From positions 4,754,501 through 4,818,500 of the forward strand of contig NZ_JALJXF010000001.1 in the NCBI RefSeq assembly GCF_024169925.1: a stretch of DNA of 64,000 nucleotides, given 5' to 3'. Numbering within the stretch: position 1 is the first letter of the stretch; each line of letters starts with the position of its first letter. This document shows, in pieces, positions 27,011 to 35,125 of the stretch. The position numbers were made by a program, and so were the translations under genes. The notes below the pieces were generated by a model, which saw nothing but the letters and a program-made list of their open reading frames with translations, was not told the origin of the DNA and made no database searches. The DNA comes from Methylorubrum extorquens. GTDB lineage: Bacteria > Pseudomonadota > Alphaproteobacteria > Rhizobiales > Beijerinckiaceae.

Positions 27011-28413
27011 GACCGGTCGATCCGATTGCCGGTTCCGTGGCCCGCGACGGCATCGACGCGGTCCCGCCCGCGCCGCGGCTGTTCGTGCTGGGGCTCCAGC
27101 ACGTGCTCGTCATGTACGCCAACGCCATCGCCGTGCCCCTCATCGTCGGCGGGGCGCTGCAACTGCCCAAGGACCAGATCGCGCTCCTCGTGAACGCCGA
27201 CCTGTTCGCCTGCGGCATCGCCACGCTGATCCAGACGGTGGGTCTCGGCCCGTTCGGCATCCGGCTCCCCGTCATCATGGGCGTCACCGCGGTGGCGATC
27301 CAGCCGCTGCTCGCCATCGCGGCGATGCCCGGCGTCGGGCTCACCGGCATCTACGGCGCTGTGATCGTCGGCGGCCTCTACGGGCTCCTCGTCACGCCCT
27401 TCATCGGCCGGGTGATGCGCTTCTTCCCGCCCGTCGTGACGGGCACGATCCTCCTGATGATCGGCATCGCGCTGACCCGCGTCGCGGTCGGCTGGGCGGG
27501 CGGGGGCGCGGGCAAGCCCGAGTTCGGTGCGCCCGGCACGGTCGCCGTGGCGGCCTTCGTGCTCGCCGCGACCCTGCTGATCGCCCGGTTCGGCCCAGGC
27601 TTCGTCGGGCGCATCGCGGTGCTGCTCGGGATCGGGCTCGGAACCGCGCTGACCGTGGCGTTCGGTTGGACCAGTTTCGAGGGGCTCGCGGCCGAGCCGT
27701 GGCTGCGGGTGGTGTGGCCGCTCCAATTCGGCGCCCCGACCTTTCACCTCGTGCCCTGCCTGATCCTGTGCCTCGTCATGACCATCGTGTTCATCGAGGC
27801 GACCGGCATGTTCCTGGCCCTCGGCGTCATGACCGGGCGCGCCGTCGGCACGGAGGACATCCGCCGGGGCCTGCGCGCCGACGCGCTCGGCACGTTGATC
27901 GGCGGCCTGCTCAACACCTTCCCCTATCTGTCCTACTCGCAGAATGTCGGCCTTGTCGGGCTCACCGGCGTGCACAGCCGATGGGTCTGCGCCATGGCCG
28001 GCGCGATCATGCTGGTGCTCGGCCTCGTGCCGAAGGTGGCCTTCCTCGCGGCCTCGATCCCGCAGGCCGTGCTCGGCGGGGCGGCGCTGGTGATGTTCGG
28101 CATGGTCGCGGCGACCGGCATCCGCATTCTAGCGCAGGTCGACTACGCCCGGGCCGGCAGCCGCGACGCGCTGATCATCGCTGCCTCGCTCGGGATCGGC
28201 CTGATCCCGATCGTGCAGCCGCAATTCTTCCGCGCGGTGCCGGATGCGTTTGGCCCGATTGTCAAAGACCCCATCCTGCTCACTGCGATCGCGGCGATCG
28301 CACTCAACGCTCTGCTGGGAGAGACGTGGGCTCAGGAGCCGGAGAGGTCCGGCAGCGGAAGCGGCGCCTCCGAGCCCGCGATCGCCGCCTCCAGCAGATC
28401 GAGCCTGTCCTGA
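27007..28413 (+). CDS. NCS2-family nucleobase:cation symporter (xanthine/uracil permease-like)
   Basis: This 468-residue inner-membrane carrier has about 12-14 hydrophobic segments. Family marks are LGLQHVLVMYANAIAVPLIVG at the start, FGIRLPVIMGVTAVAIQP, the substrate-site region FIEATGMFLALGVMTGR and FPYLSYSQNVGLVGLTGVHSR. It would import a purine or pyrimidine with protons or sodium. The ATG overlaps the preceding stop. It is an odd partner for sulfur genes; a sulfur-containing heterocycle is conceivable (speculation). Its last 82 bases overlap the oppositely oriented isomerase gene. Confidence 0.87.
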   Translation: MRPVDPIAGSVARDGIDAVPPAPRLFVLGLQHVLVMYANAIAVPLIVGGALQLPKDQIALLVNADLFACGIATLIQTVGLGPFGIRLPVIMGVTAVAIQPLLAIAAMPGVGLTGIYGAVIVGGLYGLLVTPFIGRVMRFFPPVVTGTILLMIGIALTRVAVGWAGGGAGKPEFGAPGTVAVAAFVLAATLLIARFGPGFVGRIAVLLGIGLGTALTVAFGWTSFEGLAAEPWLRVVWPLQFGAPTFHLVPCLILCLVMTIVFIEATGMFLALGVMTGRAVGTEDIRRGLRADALGTLIGGLLNTFPYLSYSQNVGLVGLTGVHSRWVCAMAGAIMLVLGLVPKVAFLAASIPQAVLGGAALVMFGMVAATGIRILAQVDYARAGSRDALIIAASLGIGLIPIVQPQFFRAVPDAFGPIVKDPILLTAIAAIALNALLGETWAQEPERSGSGSGASEPAIAASSRSSLS

Positions 28414-29003
28414 CCCCAGAACGGCTCATCGCGGAAAAAGTAGAACGGCGCCCCGAACACCTGTCGCCCGATCGCCTCGCGGGTCAGTGTCGTCTCCCGC
28501 TCGCGCAAGGAAGGTTCGTCGGCACGAGTGAGCAGCCGCGCCCCGTCGAGCCCGGCCGCGTCGGCGAGACGGACGATCGTGGCGGGATCGGCGATGTCGA
28601 ATTCGTCCGCCCAGACGGCACTGAGGCCCGCATGGACGAAGTCGGCGACCTCGGCTCCCTCGTCGAGCGCCGCGAGCAGGACGCGGTGGGCGAGCGACGG
28701 GTCGGCCGGGTAGAACTTCGGGTGCAAGTTGAGCGGGATGCCGCGGATGCGGCGCCAGCGCTGCATCTCGACGAGCCGGTAGGCCTGCCGCTGCAACGGC
28801 CGCTCCTTGACCGGCTTGCCGCCGCCCGCCGCGAAGACGGCGAGCAGATCGACCGGCTTGTAGACGATCTGCGCACCCGTGCGCTCGGCGAGCGCCCGGA
28901 AGGCGCGGCTGCCGACATAGGACCACAGCGACAGGAAGCTGAAATAGTAGGTGACGCTCGGCATCGAGGAAGCCTGCGCGGCCACGGGCGTCACCTCCGG
29001 CAT
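28332..29003 (-). CDS. DsbA-family 2-hydroxychromene-2-carboxylate isomerase-like protein
   Basis: This 223-residue protein has a kappa-GST/DsbA fold, seen in VTYYFSFLSLWSYVGSRAF, IVYKPVDLLAVFAAGGGKP, a helical insert, and the closing GAPFYFFRDEPFWGQDRLDLL. No CXXC is present, as expected for the glutathione-dependent HCCA isomerases of aromatic catabolism. MPSVTYYF (28964) is an alternative start. It ends the minus-strand run binding protein-permease-ATPase-isomerase, 33 bases after the ATPase stop. A role in processing an aromatic sulfonate is possible. Confidence 0.8.
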   Translation of the reverse strand: MPEVTPVAAQASSMPSVTYYFSFLSLWSYVGSRAFRALAERTGAQIVYKPVDLLAVFAAGGGKPVKERPLQRQAYRLVEMQRWRRIRGIPLNLHPKFYPADPSLAHRVLLAALDEGAEVADFVHAGLSAVWADEFDIADPATIVRLADAAGLDGARLLTRADEPSLRERETTLTREAIGRQVFGAPFYFFRDEPFWGQDRLDLLEAAIAGSEAPLPLPDLSGS

Positions 29004-29036
29004 GCGATCATCCCTACGGCGCAGGAACGGAGCGAT

Positions 29037-29867
29037 TCATACGCCGATCGGACTCAGCCGCGCCAGCGGCACGCCGCCGGGCGCGTCCCGCAGCAGCGTG
29101 AGGCAGCGTTGCTTGATCGCCGTGAAGCGCGGATCGGTGATCAGGCCGCGATCGCGGGGGCGGCCGAACTCGAGGGGGATGTCGTCGAGGATGCGCCCTG
29201 GTCGCGGCGTCATCACGATCAGCCGGTCGGCCAGAAACAGCGCCTCGTCGATGTCGTGCGTCACGAACAGGATCGTGGTGCGGTGACGCGTCCAGATGTC
29301 GAGGAGCAGTTCCTGCATCGTCAGCCGCGTCTGCGCGTCGAGCGCCCCGAATGGCTCGTCCATCAGCAGGACGCGCGGCCGGTTGATCAGGGCGCGGGCG
29401 ATCTCGACCCGCTGCTGCATCCCGCCCGACAGTTCCGCCGGATAGTGGCCGGCGAAGTCGGACAGCCCCACCTGGGCCAAGAGCGAGCGGGCGCGCTCCC
29501 GGCGTTCGGCGTGGGCCACGCCCTTCATCTTCGGACCGAAGGCAACGTTATCGAGGACGCTGAGCCAGGGAAACAGCGTGTGCTGTTGGAAGACGATGCC
29601 GCGGTCGGGATGCGGGCCGATCACAGCCCGCCCGTCGAGGGCGACGCTGCCACGGGACAGGGCGAGATGGCCGGCGACCGCGCCGAGCAGAGTCGATTTC
29701 CCGCAGCCCGAGGGTCCGAGGAGGCAGACGAACTGCCGGGCCGGGATGTCGAGTTCGATACCCTCGACCACGTCGAAGGCTGCCTCGCCCCGCCCGAGGC
29801 GGATCGCGCCGCCTCGGATCGTGACGTGGCCGTCGTCTGCTTCGATACCGGCGACAGCCGCACTCAT
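29037..29867 (-). CDS. ABC transporter ATP-binding protein (second SsuB/TauB-type system)
   Basis: This 276-residue ATPase has Walker [10 protein letters not shown] (about 50-58), Q-loop [20 protein letters not shown], signature [15 protein letters not shown], Walker [13 protein letters not shown] and H-loop [15 protein letters not shown]. The FGALDAQTR stretch is typical of nitrate/sulfonate/taurine ATPases. Its ATG overlaps the permease stop by four bases. A longer reading frame to 30791 is out-of-frame shadow of the permease and was rejected. Confidence 0.92.
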   Translation of the reverse strand: MSAAVAGIEADDGHVTIRGGAIRLGRGEAAFDVVEGIELDIPARQFVCLLGPSGCGKSTLLGAVAGHLALSRGSVALDGRAVIGPHPDRGIVFQQHTLFPWLSVLDNVAFGPKMKGVAHAERRERARSLLAQVGLSDFAGHYPAELSGGMQQRVEIARALINRPRVLLMDEPFGALDAQTRLTMQELLLDIWTRHRTTILFVTHDIDEALFLADRLIVMTPRPGRILDDIPLEFGRPRDRGLITDPRFTAIKQRCLTLLRDAPGGVPLARLSPIGV

Positions 29868-30718
29868 CGCTGGCCTCCCGCGCCGACCCACGGCGTCGCC
29901 CGGGCACCGAGCCAGCGCACCACGAGGCTCGATCCCATCCCAAGCAGGCCGATCAGAAGCATGCCGACGACGATGTCGTCGTAGTTCTGGAGCGTGTAGG
30001 ATTCCCAGGTGAAGTAGCCGATCCCGTACTGGCCGGAGATCATCTCGGCGGTGATCAGGCAGAACCACGCCGTGCCCATGCCGATCGCCGCCCCCGTGAC
30101 GATGCTGGGCGCGGCCCCCGGCAGGATCACCTCCCGCAGGATCGCGGCATCCCCCGCCCCGAGGCTGCGGGCGGCGGCGACCAGCCGCGGATGGACCGAT
30201 TCGACCCCGTGCACGGTGTTGAGCAGAATCGGAAACAGCGCCCCCGTGAAGGTAATGAAGGCCATCGACACCTCGGAGGACGGAAACATCAGGATCGCCA
30301 GCGGTATCCAGGCGACGGCCGGAATCGGCCGCAACACTTCGAGCGGCGGCAGCAGCAGGTCGCGGGCGAGCCGAGCGCGGCCGATGGCGAGGCCGAGCCC
30401 GATGCCGACGAGGAGCGCGGCGAGGAAGCCTGACAGCACCCGCGCGAGGCTGGTGCCGAGATGGATCGGCAACGCGGGCGCGTGGAGCAGCGCCCAGGCG
30501 GCCTGCGCGGCGGCGGCCGGGGTCGGCACGTTGCGGAAGGTGACGACGCCGAGATCGAGTCGGTAGGTGGCCGCGAGGTGCCATGCGGCGAGGCTGAGCG
30601 CCAAAGCGAGACCGCGCAAGGCGAGGCGCCCGAGCGGCAGCGCCCGTGGGCTCCTCGCCCGCACCGTGGCCCTGCGCGCCGCGCGGAGGGACGCCGCCTC
30701 GACGACGGAGGCGCTCAT
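29864..30718 (-). CDS. ABC transporter permease (second SsuC/TauC-type system)
   Basis: This 284-residue inner-membrane permease has about six transmembrane segments after a basic N terminus. The cytoplasmic EAA loop is visible as RSLGAGDAAILREVILPGAAPSI, and LEVLRPIPAVAWIPLAILMF is a typical family stretch. It overlaps the binding-protein stop and the ATPase start by four bases each, so the three subunits are co-translated. The substrate is inferred to be a sulfonate or sulfate ester. Confidence 0.9.
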   Translation of the reverse strand: MSASVVEAASLRAARRATVRARSPRALPLGRLALRGLALALSLAAWHLAATYRLDLGVVTFRNVPTPAAAAQAAWALLHAPALPIHLGTSLARVLSGFLAALLVGIGLGLAIGRARLARDLLLPPLEVLRPIPAVAWIPLAILMFPSSEVSMAFITFTGALFPILLNTVHGVESVHPRLVAAARSLGAGDAAILREVILPGAAPSIVTGAAIGMGTAWFCLITAEMISGQYGIGYFTWESYTLQNYDDIVVGMLLIGLLGMGSSLVVRWLGARATPWVGAGGQR

Positions 30719-32157
30719 CGGGCGGAGAGCTTCGGATGACCGGCCCGGACGCCGGCGAAGTCGAGAACATCGCCGCCATGGGCCGCGGCATAACCCTCCG
30801 CGGCGCCCTTGAGCAGGAAGGCGCTCAAGGCGCCCTGTCCGTCGCGCACGTACCAGGCTTGGGTGGCGAACAGCTTGATGCCGGTGCCCCGGTCCTGCGC
30901 GTAGACCGCGCGGGCCTCGCGGCCTTGGCGCTCGAGATCGGCGAGCGCCGCGAAGGCGGCCTCCGGCGCGGCGTAGTGACGGACATGCGCCTCGCCGCGG
31001 AGCCAGAGCTGCGCCACGCGGGAAGCATCGGTGATCGGCTGTCCCGTGGCGGCGTCGGTGGCCTTGAGCGCCAGCGGCGCCTCGTCCTTCAGCCGCGCCT
31101 CGTAATCGAGCCCGGCCTGGGCGCTCGCAGCGCGGATGAAGCGGTCGTCCACGAAGCGGTCGAGGTCGATGTCGGAATCGGCCTTCTTGAGGAGCTTCAG
31201 CGTCTCGAACGAGGTCTTCACCGCCTGCCGGTAGGTGGGCTTCCACGTTACGTCGCGGGTCTGGAGGCCGAGCGGCCCGTGGAACAGGTAGGCGACCTCC
31301 GCCTCGATCCCGGTCACGCGCTCGATCAGCTCGGCATACTTCTCGGGCTCGGCCGCGATCAGCCGGTCGGCCTCGATCGCCGCGCGCAGGTAGGCGGTGA
31401 CGATTTCGGGGTATTTGTCGGCGTAGTCGCCGTCCGCGAGCGCGCCGTGGAAGGTCGGGGCGTCCGCCTGCGCGCCGTCGTAGATCTTGCGGGCAAAGCC
31501 CCGCCAGGGGAACAGCTCGGCGAAGGGCACGAAGTCGGCATGAGCGTCGATCTTGTTGGCCAGCAACGCCGCGCCCGCCACCTCAGGCGCCTGGGTGATG
31601 ATGGTGACATCGCGGCCCGGCTCCCATCCTTGCGCCTTCACCGCCCGCAGCAGGAGCCCGTGCGCCGTCGAGGCGAACGGCACCGAGATCGTCTTGCCCT
31701 TGAGGTCGCCGAGCGACTGCACCGGCGATTCCTTCGGCACGACGATGCCGTTGCCGCTGCCGCGCAGGCTTCCCGAGAGCACCGAGATGAACAGCGAGCG
31801 GCGCCCGGCCTTGGCGAAGGCGTAGCCGTTGAGCGAGCCGGGGAAGTCCGCCATCGCCCCGAGATCGAGCTTGCCCGCCACCATCTCGTTGGTGAGCGGC
31901 GCCCCGCTGGTGAAATTGCGCCACTGGATGTCGTAGGTTGCGTCCTTGTACTTCCCGTCATGCGGCAGAAATTTTTCGAGGAGCTTCAGCTCGCGGATCA
32001 GCAGCCCGCCGGTGGTGCAGTTGATCGTGGTGTCCTGCGTGCCGATGGCGACCCGGATGGTCTCGGCCCGCGCCGAGACGGGGGACGACGCACCGAAAAA
32101 GGTCGCCGCCAGAAGGAGGGCCGCGCGGCGGCGGGTGAGCGGGAAGCGATGGGTCAC
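30715..32157 (-). CDS. ABC transporter substrate-binding protein, long NMT1/NrtA-like form
   Basis: This 480-residue binding protein has a Tat-like leader (TRRRAALLLAATFFGASS). The lobe motifs are IRVAIGTQDTTINCTTGGLL, FTSGAPLTNEMVAGKLDLGAM, GIVVPKESPVQSLGDLKGKT and HADFVPFAELFPWRGF. It exceeds the usual 320-350 residues by a C-terminal domain of roughly 130 residues that I cannot name. The GTG start at 32157 follows GGAG at good spacing; upstream reading frame lacks homologous features. It heads its operon and is divergent from the Crp-type regulator at 32407, a likely controller. Confidence 0.85.
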   Translation of the reverse strand: MTHRFPLTRRRAALLLAATFFGASSPVSARAETIRVAIGTQDTTINCTTGGLLIRELKLLEKFLPHDGKYKDATYDIQWRNFTSGAPLTNEMVAGKLDLGAMADFPGSLNGYAFAKAGRRSLFISVLSGSLRGSGNGIVVPKESPVQSLGDLKGKTISVPFASTAHGLLLRAVKAQGWEPGRDVTIITQAPEVAGAALLANKIDAHADFVPFAELFPWRGFARKIYDGAQADAPTFHGALADGDYADKYPEIVTAYLRAAIEADRLIAAEPEKYAELIERVTGIEAEVAYLFHGPLGLQTRDVTWKPTYRQAVKTSFETLKLLKKADSDIDLDRFVDDRFIRAASAQAGLDYEARLKDEAPLALKATDAATGQPITDASRVAQLWLRGEAHVRHYAAPEAAFAALADLERQGREARAVYAQDRGTGIKLFATQAWYVRDGQGALSAFLLKGAAEGYAAAHGGDVLDFAGVRAGHPKLSAR

Positions 32158-32406
32158 CGGGGGCTCCGTGGACGGTTTCCGTCGGCCGCTCGGGAGGACG
32201 GCGACGCCTCGGATTTGCCCTCCGCACGGTCGCTCCGGCGAGTAATTAATTTCATTGGCAGAATGCGAATTGTTCGGATCTTCAATGTTTTTCGACTGCC
32301 AAAAAATATCTTCTCGTGAAAATGTTCGGCATAGAAGATTTAATCCGATCCATCGTTCGATTTGGAATTGCTCAGAGGTGCACTGCGCCGATAATCGAGC
32401 TGGGAG
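32158..32406. promoter_or_regulatory. AT-rich divergent control region between ABC operon and Crp-type regulator
   Basis: These 249 bases include an AT-rich core (32235-32350) that contrasts strongly with the surrounding high GC and should hold both promoters. No canonical TTGAT-N4-ATCAA site was found. No gene or RNA is visible. Confidence 0.45.
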
Positions 32407-33210
32407 ATGGAGCCGGCACCGGACGTCGTCCCGAGGTCTCGTTCCATGTCGTCGGTCCCGCTCGCGCTTCCCGAACCCCGCCGCCCGGCGCCGCTGATCG
32501 CGAGCGCGCTGTTCCTCAGCGAGACGGTCGAGGGGCTCGACGACGGCGCGAGCTTCCTGGACGGGCTCACCCCCACCGAGATCGCCCGCGTGCGCGCCGC
32601 CGGCCGCAGCGTGAACCTCGCGCCCGGCGAGAGCGTGTTCACGCAAGGCGCCCCGCACGAGGGCATCTTCCTGATCGAGGAGGGGCGGGTGCGGGTGTTC
32701 TATTCCGGCCCCTCCGGGCGGCAAGTGACCCTGGCCTACTGGACACCCGGCCACTTCATCGGCGGCCCGAGCATCCATGGCGGCGGCTGCCATCAGTGGT
32801 CGGGCGTGGCGATCGAGCCGGCGCGCGTCACCGTGCTGTCGAGCGCGACATTGCGCAGCCTGATCCGCCAGATGCCGGCCTTCGCGCTCTGCCTCATCGC
32901 CGCGTTGGAGGCCAAGGGCCGCTGCTACACCGCGATGGCGCAGATGCTCGGCACCCGCTCGGTCATCGAGCGGCTGGCGCAGCTCCTCCTCAACCTCGGC
33001 GACCTCTACGGCACGCCCGAGAACGGCACGGTCGTCATCCGCCGCCGCATCACGCACGACGAACTCGCAGCCCTCGTCGGCTCGACCCGGCAATGGGTGA
33101 CGATGATGCTCAAGCGGTTCCAGCGCGAGGGCCTCGTGGCGATCGACGCCGTACATATCCGGCTGGTGCGCCCGGATCGGTTGCAGGACATCGTGCTGAA
33201 GGAGGGATGA
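32407..33210 (+). CDS. Crp/Fnr-family transcriptional regulator
   Basis: This 267-residue regulator has an N-terminal cyclic-nucleotide-binding beta-barrel (about 55-165: VNLAPGESVFTQGAPHEGIFLIEEGRV, LAYWTPGHFIGG) and a C-terminal winged helix with recognition helix ITHDELAALVGSTRQWVTMML. FNR-type N-terminal iron-sulfur cysteines are absent, so the signal is not of the classical FNR kind. MSSVPL at residue 14 is an alternative start. It is divergent from the second ABC operon and precedes the PPOX-like gene. Local control of the sulfur genes is inferred from position. Confidence 0.88.
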   Translation: MEPAPDVVPRSRSMSSVPLALPEPRRPAPLIASALFLSETVEGLDDGASFLDGLTPTEIARVRAAGRSVNLAPGESVFTQGAPHEGIFLIEEGRVRVFYSGPSGRQVTLAYWTPGHFIGGPSIHGGGCHQWSGVAIEPARVTVLSSATLRSLIRQMPAFALCLIAALEAKGRCYTAMAQMLGTRSVIERLAQLLLNLGDLYGTPENGTVVIRRRITHDELAALVGSTRQWVTMMLKRFQREGLVAIDAVHIRLVRPDRLQDIVLKEG

Positions 33211-33280
33211 GGCCGGCCCTGCGCTCGGATTTGCGGCCGCGACCGCATCGGTTAAGCCGATCCGTGACGCGGGGGAATGG

Positions 33281-33904
33281 GTGATGGCGGCGGTTCGGGA
33301 CGTTGTGGAATTGGAGCGGATCTACGGCGCGTTCGGCGCGGTCGCCGTGCCCTCGACCACGAAGGTCGCCGACCACGTCACGCCGCAATACCGCCGCCTG
33401 ATCGAGGCCTCGCCGTTCCTGGCGCTCGCCACCTCCGGTCCCGGCGGGCTCGATTGCTCGCCGCGCGGCGACGTGCCGGGCTTCGTGCGCGTGGCCGATC
33501 CCCGCACGCTCCTCTTGCCCGACCGGCGCGGCAACAACCGGATCGACAGCCTGCGCAACGTCGTCGAGGACCCGCGGGTCGGGTTGATGTTCCTGATCCC
33601 CGGTCTCGGCAACGCCCTGCGCGTTAACGGGCTCGCCACCATCGACGACGACCCGGATCTGTGCGCGTCCTTCGCGGTGGAGGGCAAGGCGCCGCGGACC
33701 GTGATGGTGATCGCAGTGCGCGAAGTCTACTTCCAGTGCGCCCGCGCCCTGATCCGCTCCGGCCTCTGGCGGGCGGAGTGCCACGTCGATCCAAGGACGC
33801 TGCCGTCGCCCGGCCAGATCCTCGCCGAGTTGAGCGCCGGCCGCGTCGGAGGCGAGGCCTACGACGCGGCCTGGGCCGAGCGGGCGCGCCAGACGATGTG
33901 GTGA
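33281..33904 (+). CDS. Pyridoxamine-5'-phosphate-oxidase-family FMN-binding protein
   Basis: This 207-residue split-barrel flavoprotein of the type found next to sulfur and amine genes has ASPFLALATSGPGGLDCSPRG, the FMN-binding RTLLLPDRRGNNRIDSLRNV and LIPGLGNALRVNGLATI. Start is GTG 33281 or ATG 33284. It follows the Crp-type regulator by about 70 bases and converges on the HEAT-repeat gene with seven bases between stops. It could act as a flavin reductase or detoxify a side product (inference). Confidence 0.82.
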   Translation: MMAAVRDVVELERIYGAFGAVAVPSTTKVADHVTPQYRRLIEASPFLALATSGPGGLDCSPRGDVPGFVRVADPRTLLLPDRRGNNRIDSLRNVVEDPRVGLMFLIPGLGNALRVNGLATIDDDPDLCASFAVEGKAPRTVMVIAVREVYFQCARALIRSGLWRAECHVDPRTLPSPGQILAELSAGRVGGEAYDAAWAERARQTMW

Positions 33905-33911
33905 CGACCCC

Positions 33912-34871
33912 CTACGCCGCCAGCCGGTCGAGGGCCCAGCGCGCGGTCTTGCGCACGTCCGGATCGGGATCGTTGGCGATGCCCTCCAGCCCCTCCCGCG
34001 CCGCCGGGTCGGCGATCTCGCCGAGCGCGGCGGCCGCCTCCTTGCGCAGGCCCGCCATCGCGTCGGAGAGGGAGGCGAGCACCTTCGGCACGGCGCGGCG
34101 CGCCTTGAGCCGGCCGAGGCTGCGCAGGGTTTTTTGGCGGACCTGCCACGCGGCATCTCCTAGCGCCGCGATCAGCACCTCGGCGGCCTCCGTATTTCCC
34201 GCCCGGCCGAGCGCCTCGGCGGCGATCTCGCGCACGCTCCACTCGGGATCGCGCAGTGCGCCGGCAATGGCCTCGACCGCGCTGGCGTGGCGCGAGAAGG
34301 CGAGCCCGCCGATGGCCGCGCGGCGCACCTCGGAATCGGTGTCGCGGGTCGCGGCGATGAGCGAGGGCAGCGTCTCCTCCCGCTTCAGGTAGGCGATGAC
34401 GCCGACGCCCTGCGCCCGCACCGCCGGCTCCGCGTCGCCGAGCGCGGCGACCGCCGGCCCCAGCGCCTCGGGCAGACGCAGCCCCCGCAGCGCGCGCAAG
34501 GCGGCGGCCCGCACGAAGGCGTCGGCATGGCCGGCGAGCGGCAGCAGCGGCCGACCGGCGGACGAATCCTTCAGTTCTGCCAGGCTCTCGGCGGCGGCCG
34601 CTGCGACCGCGCGGTCGGGGTCGGTGAGGGCGCCGGCCAGCGCGGCGGCGGTCTCGAGCCCGTCGAAGCCGCCGAGCGAGAGCGCCGCCTGGCGCCGCAC
34701 GTCCGGGTCGGCATCCGCTGCGGCCCGTGCCAAATGCGGCACGGCCTCCGGGTCGGCGGTCTCGGCCAACGCCAGCACCGCGACGCGGCGCACCGCCGGA
34801 TCGGGATCGGCGAGGCCCTGGGCGAGATCGGCGACGTCGCCGAAATCCTCGAACGGATCGGTGATGGGCAT
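33912..34871 (-). CDS. HEAT-repeat protein
   Basis: This 319-residue protein is built almost entirely of about nine to ten HEAT/PBS-lyase-type repeats of roughly 31 residues, for example DPDPAVRRVAVLALAE, DADPDVRRQAALSLGG, DTDSEVRRAAIGGLAF and DPDPDVRKTARWALDR. Such solenoids are binding scaffolds or, in some cases, assist cofactor attachment. It directly follows the ferredoxin gene, five bases after its stop, in the order DUF971-flavoprotein-ferredoxin-HEAT, so it likely assists that complex. No signal peptide or catalytic motif is visible. Confidence 0.88.
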   Translation of the reverse strand: MPITDPFEDFGDVADLAQGLADPDPAVRRVAVLALAETADPEAVPHLARAAADADPDVRRQAALSLGGFDGLETAAALAGALTDPDRAVAAAAAESLAELKDSSAGRPLLPLAGHADAFVRAAALRALRGLRLPEALGPAVAALGDAEPAVRAQGVGVIAYLKREETLPSLIAATRDTDSEVRRAAIGGLAFSRHASAVEAIAGALRDPEWSVREIAAEALGRAGNTEAAEVLIAALGDAAWQVRQKTLRSLGRLKARRAVPKVLASLSDAMAGLRKEAAAALGEIADPAAREGLEGIANDPDPDVRKTARWALDRLAA

Positions 34872-34876
34872 GGCGC

Positions 34877-35110
34877 TTACCGCAGCAGGTAGGGGATCTG
34901 GACGGTGACCGCGCCGGTCGGGCAGTCGGTCTCGCAGGGCATGCAGTACCAGCACTCGTCGTACTTCATGTGGGCCTTGCCGGTGAGGTCGCTGATCCGC
35001 AGCACGTCGAGCGGGCAGACATCGACGCAGACCGTGCAGCCCTTGTCGGCGATGCACTTGTCCGGATCGACGGTGACCGGGACGGTGCTGGGCTGGTGGG
35101 CGAGGGGCAT
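34877..35110 (-). CDS. 4Fe-4S ferredoxin, AprB-like
   Basis: This 77-residue two-cluster ferredoxin has first-cluster ligands CIADKGCTVCVDVCP, where a five-residue gap between the first two cysteines is like adenylylsulfate reductase beta (AprB). The second-cluster ligands are CWYCMPCETDCP. The long tail of AprB is missing. ATG 35110 has an AGGAG site. It lies between the AprA/FrdA-like flavoprotein and the HEAT gene, so it is likely the electron-transfer partner of the flavoprotein in the cytoplasm. Confidence 0.88.
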   Translation of the reverse strand: MPLAHQPSTVPVTVDPDKCIADKGCTVCVDVCPLDVLRISDLTGKAHMKYDECWYCMPCETDCPTGAVTVQIPYLLR

Positions 35111-35125
35111 CGGAAAACTCCTGGC

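Noticed and set aside
26817..29984. Plus-strand reading frame of more than 1000 codons
   Set aside because: It overlaps four well-supported genes in other frames and translates to Arg/Pro-rich sequence with no motifs.
32316..33284. Alternative plus-strand frame through the Crp-type regulator
   Set aside because: The 32407-33210 frame carries the cyclic-nucleotide and HTH domains; the alternative is Arg-rich noise.
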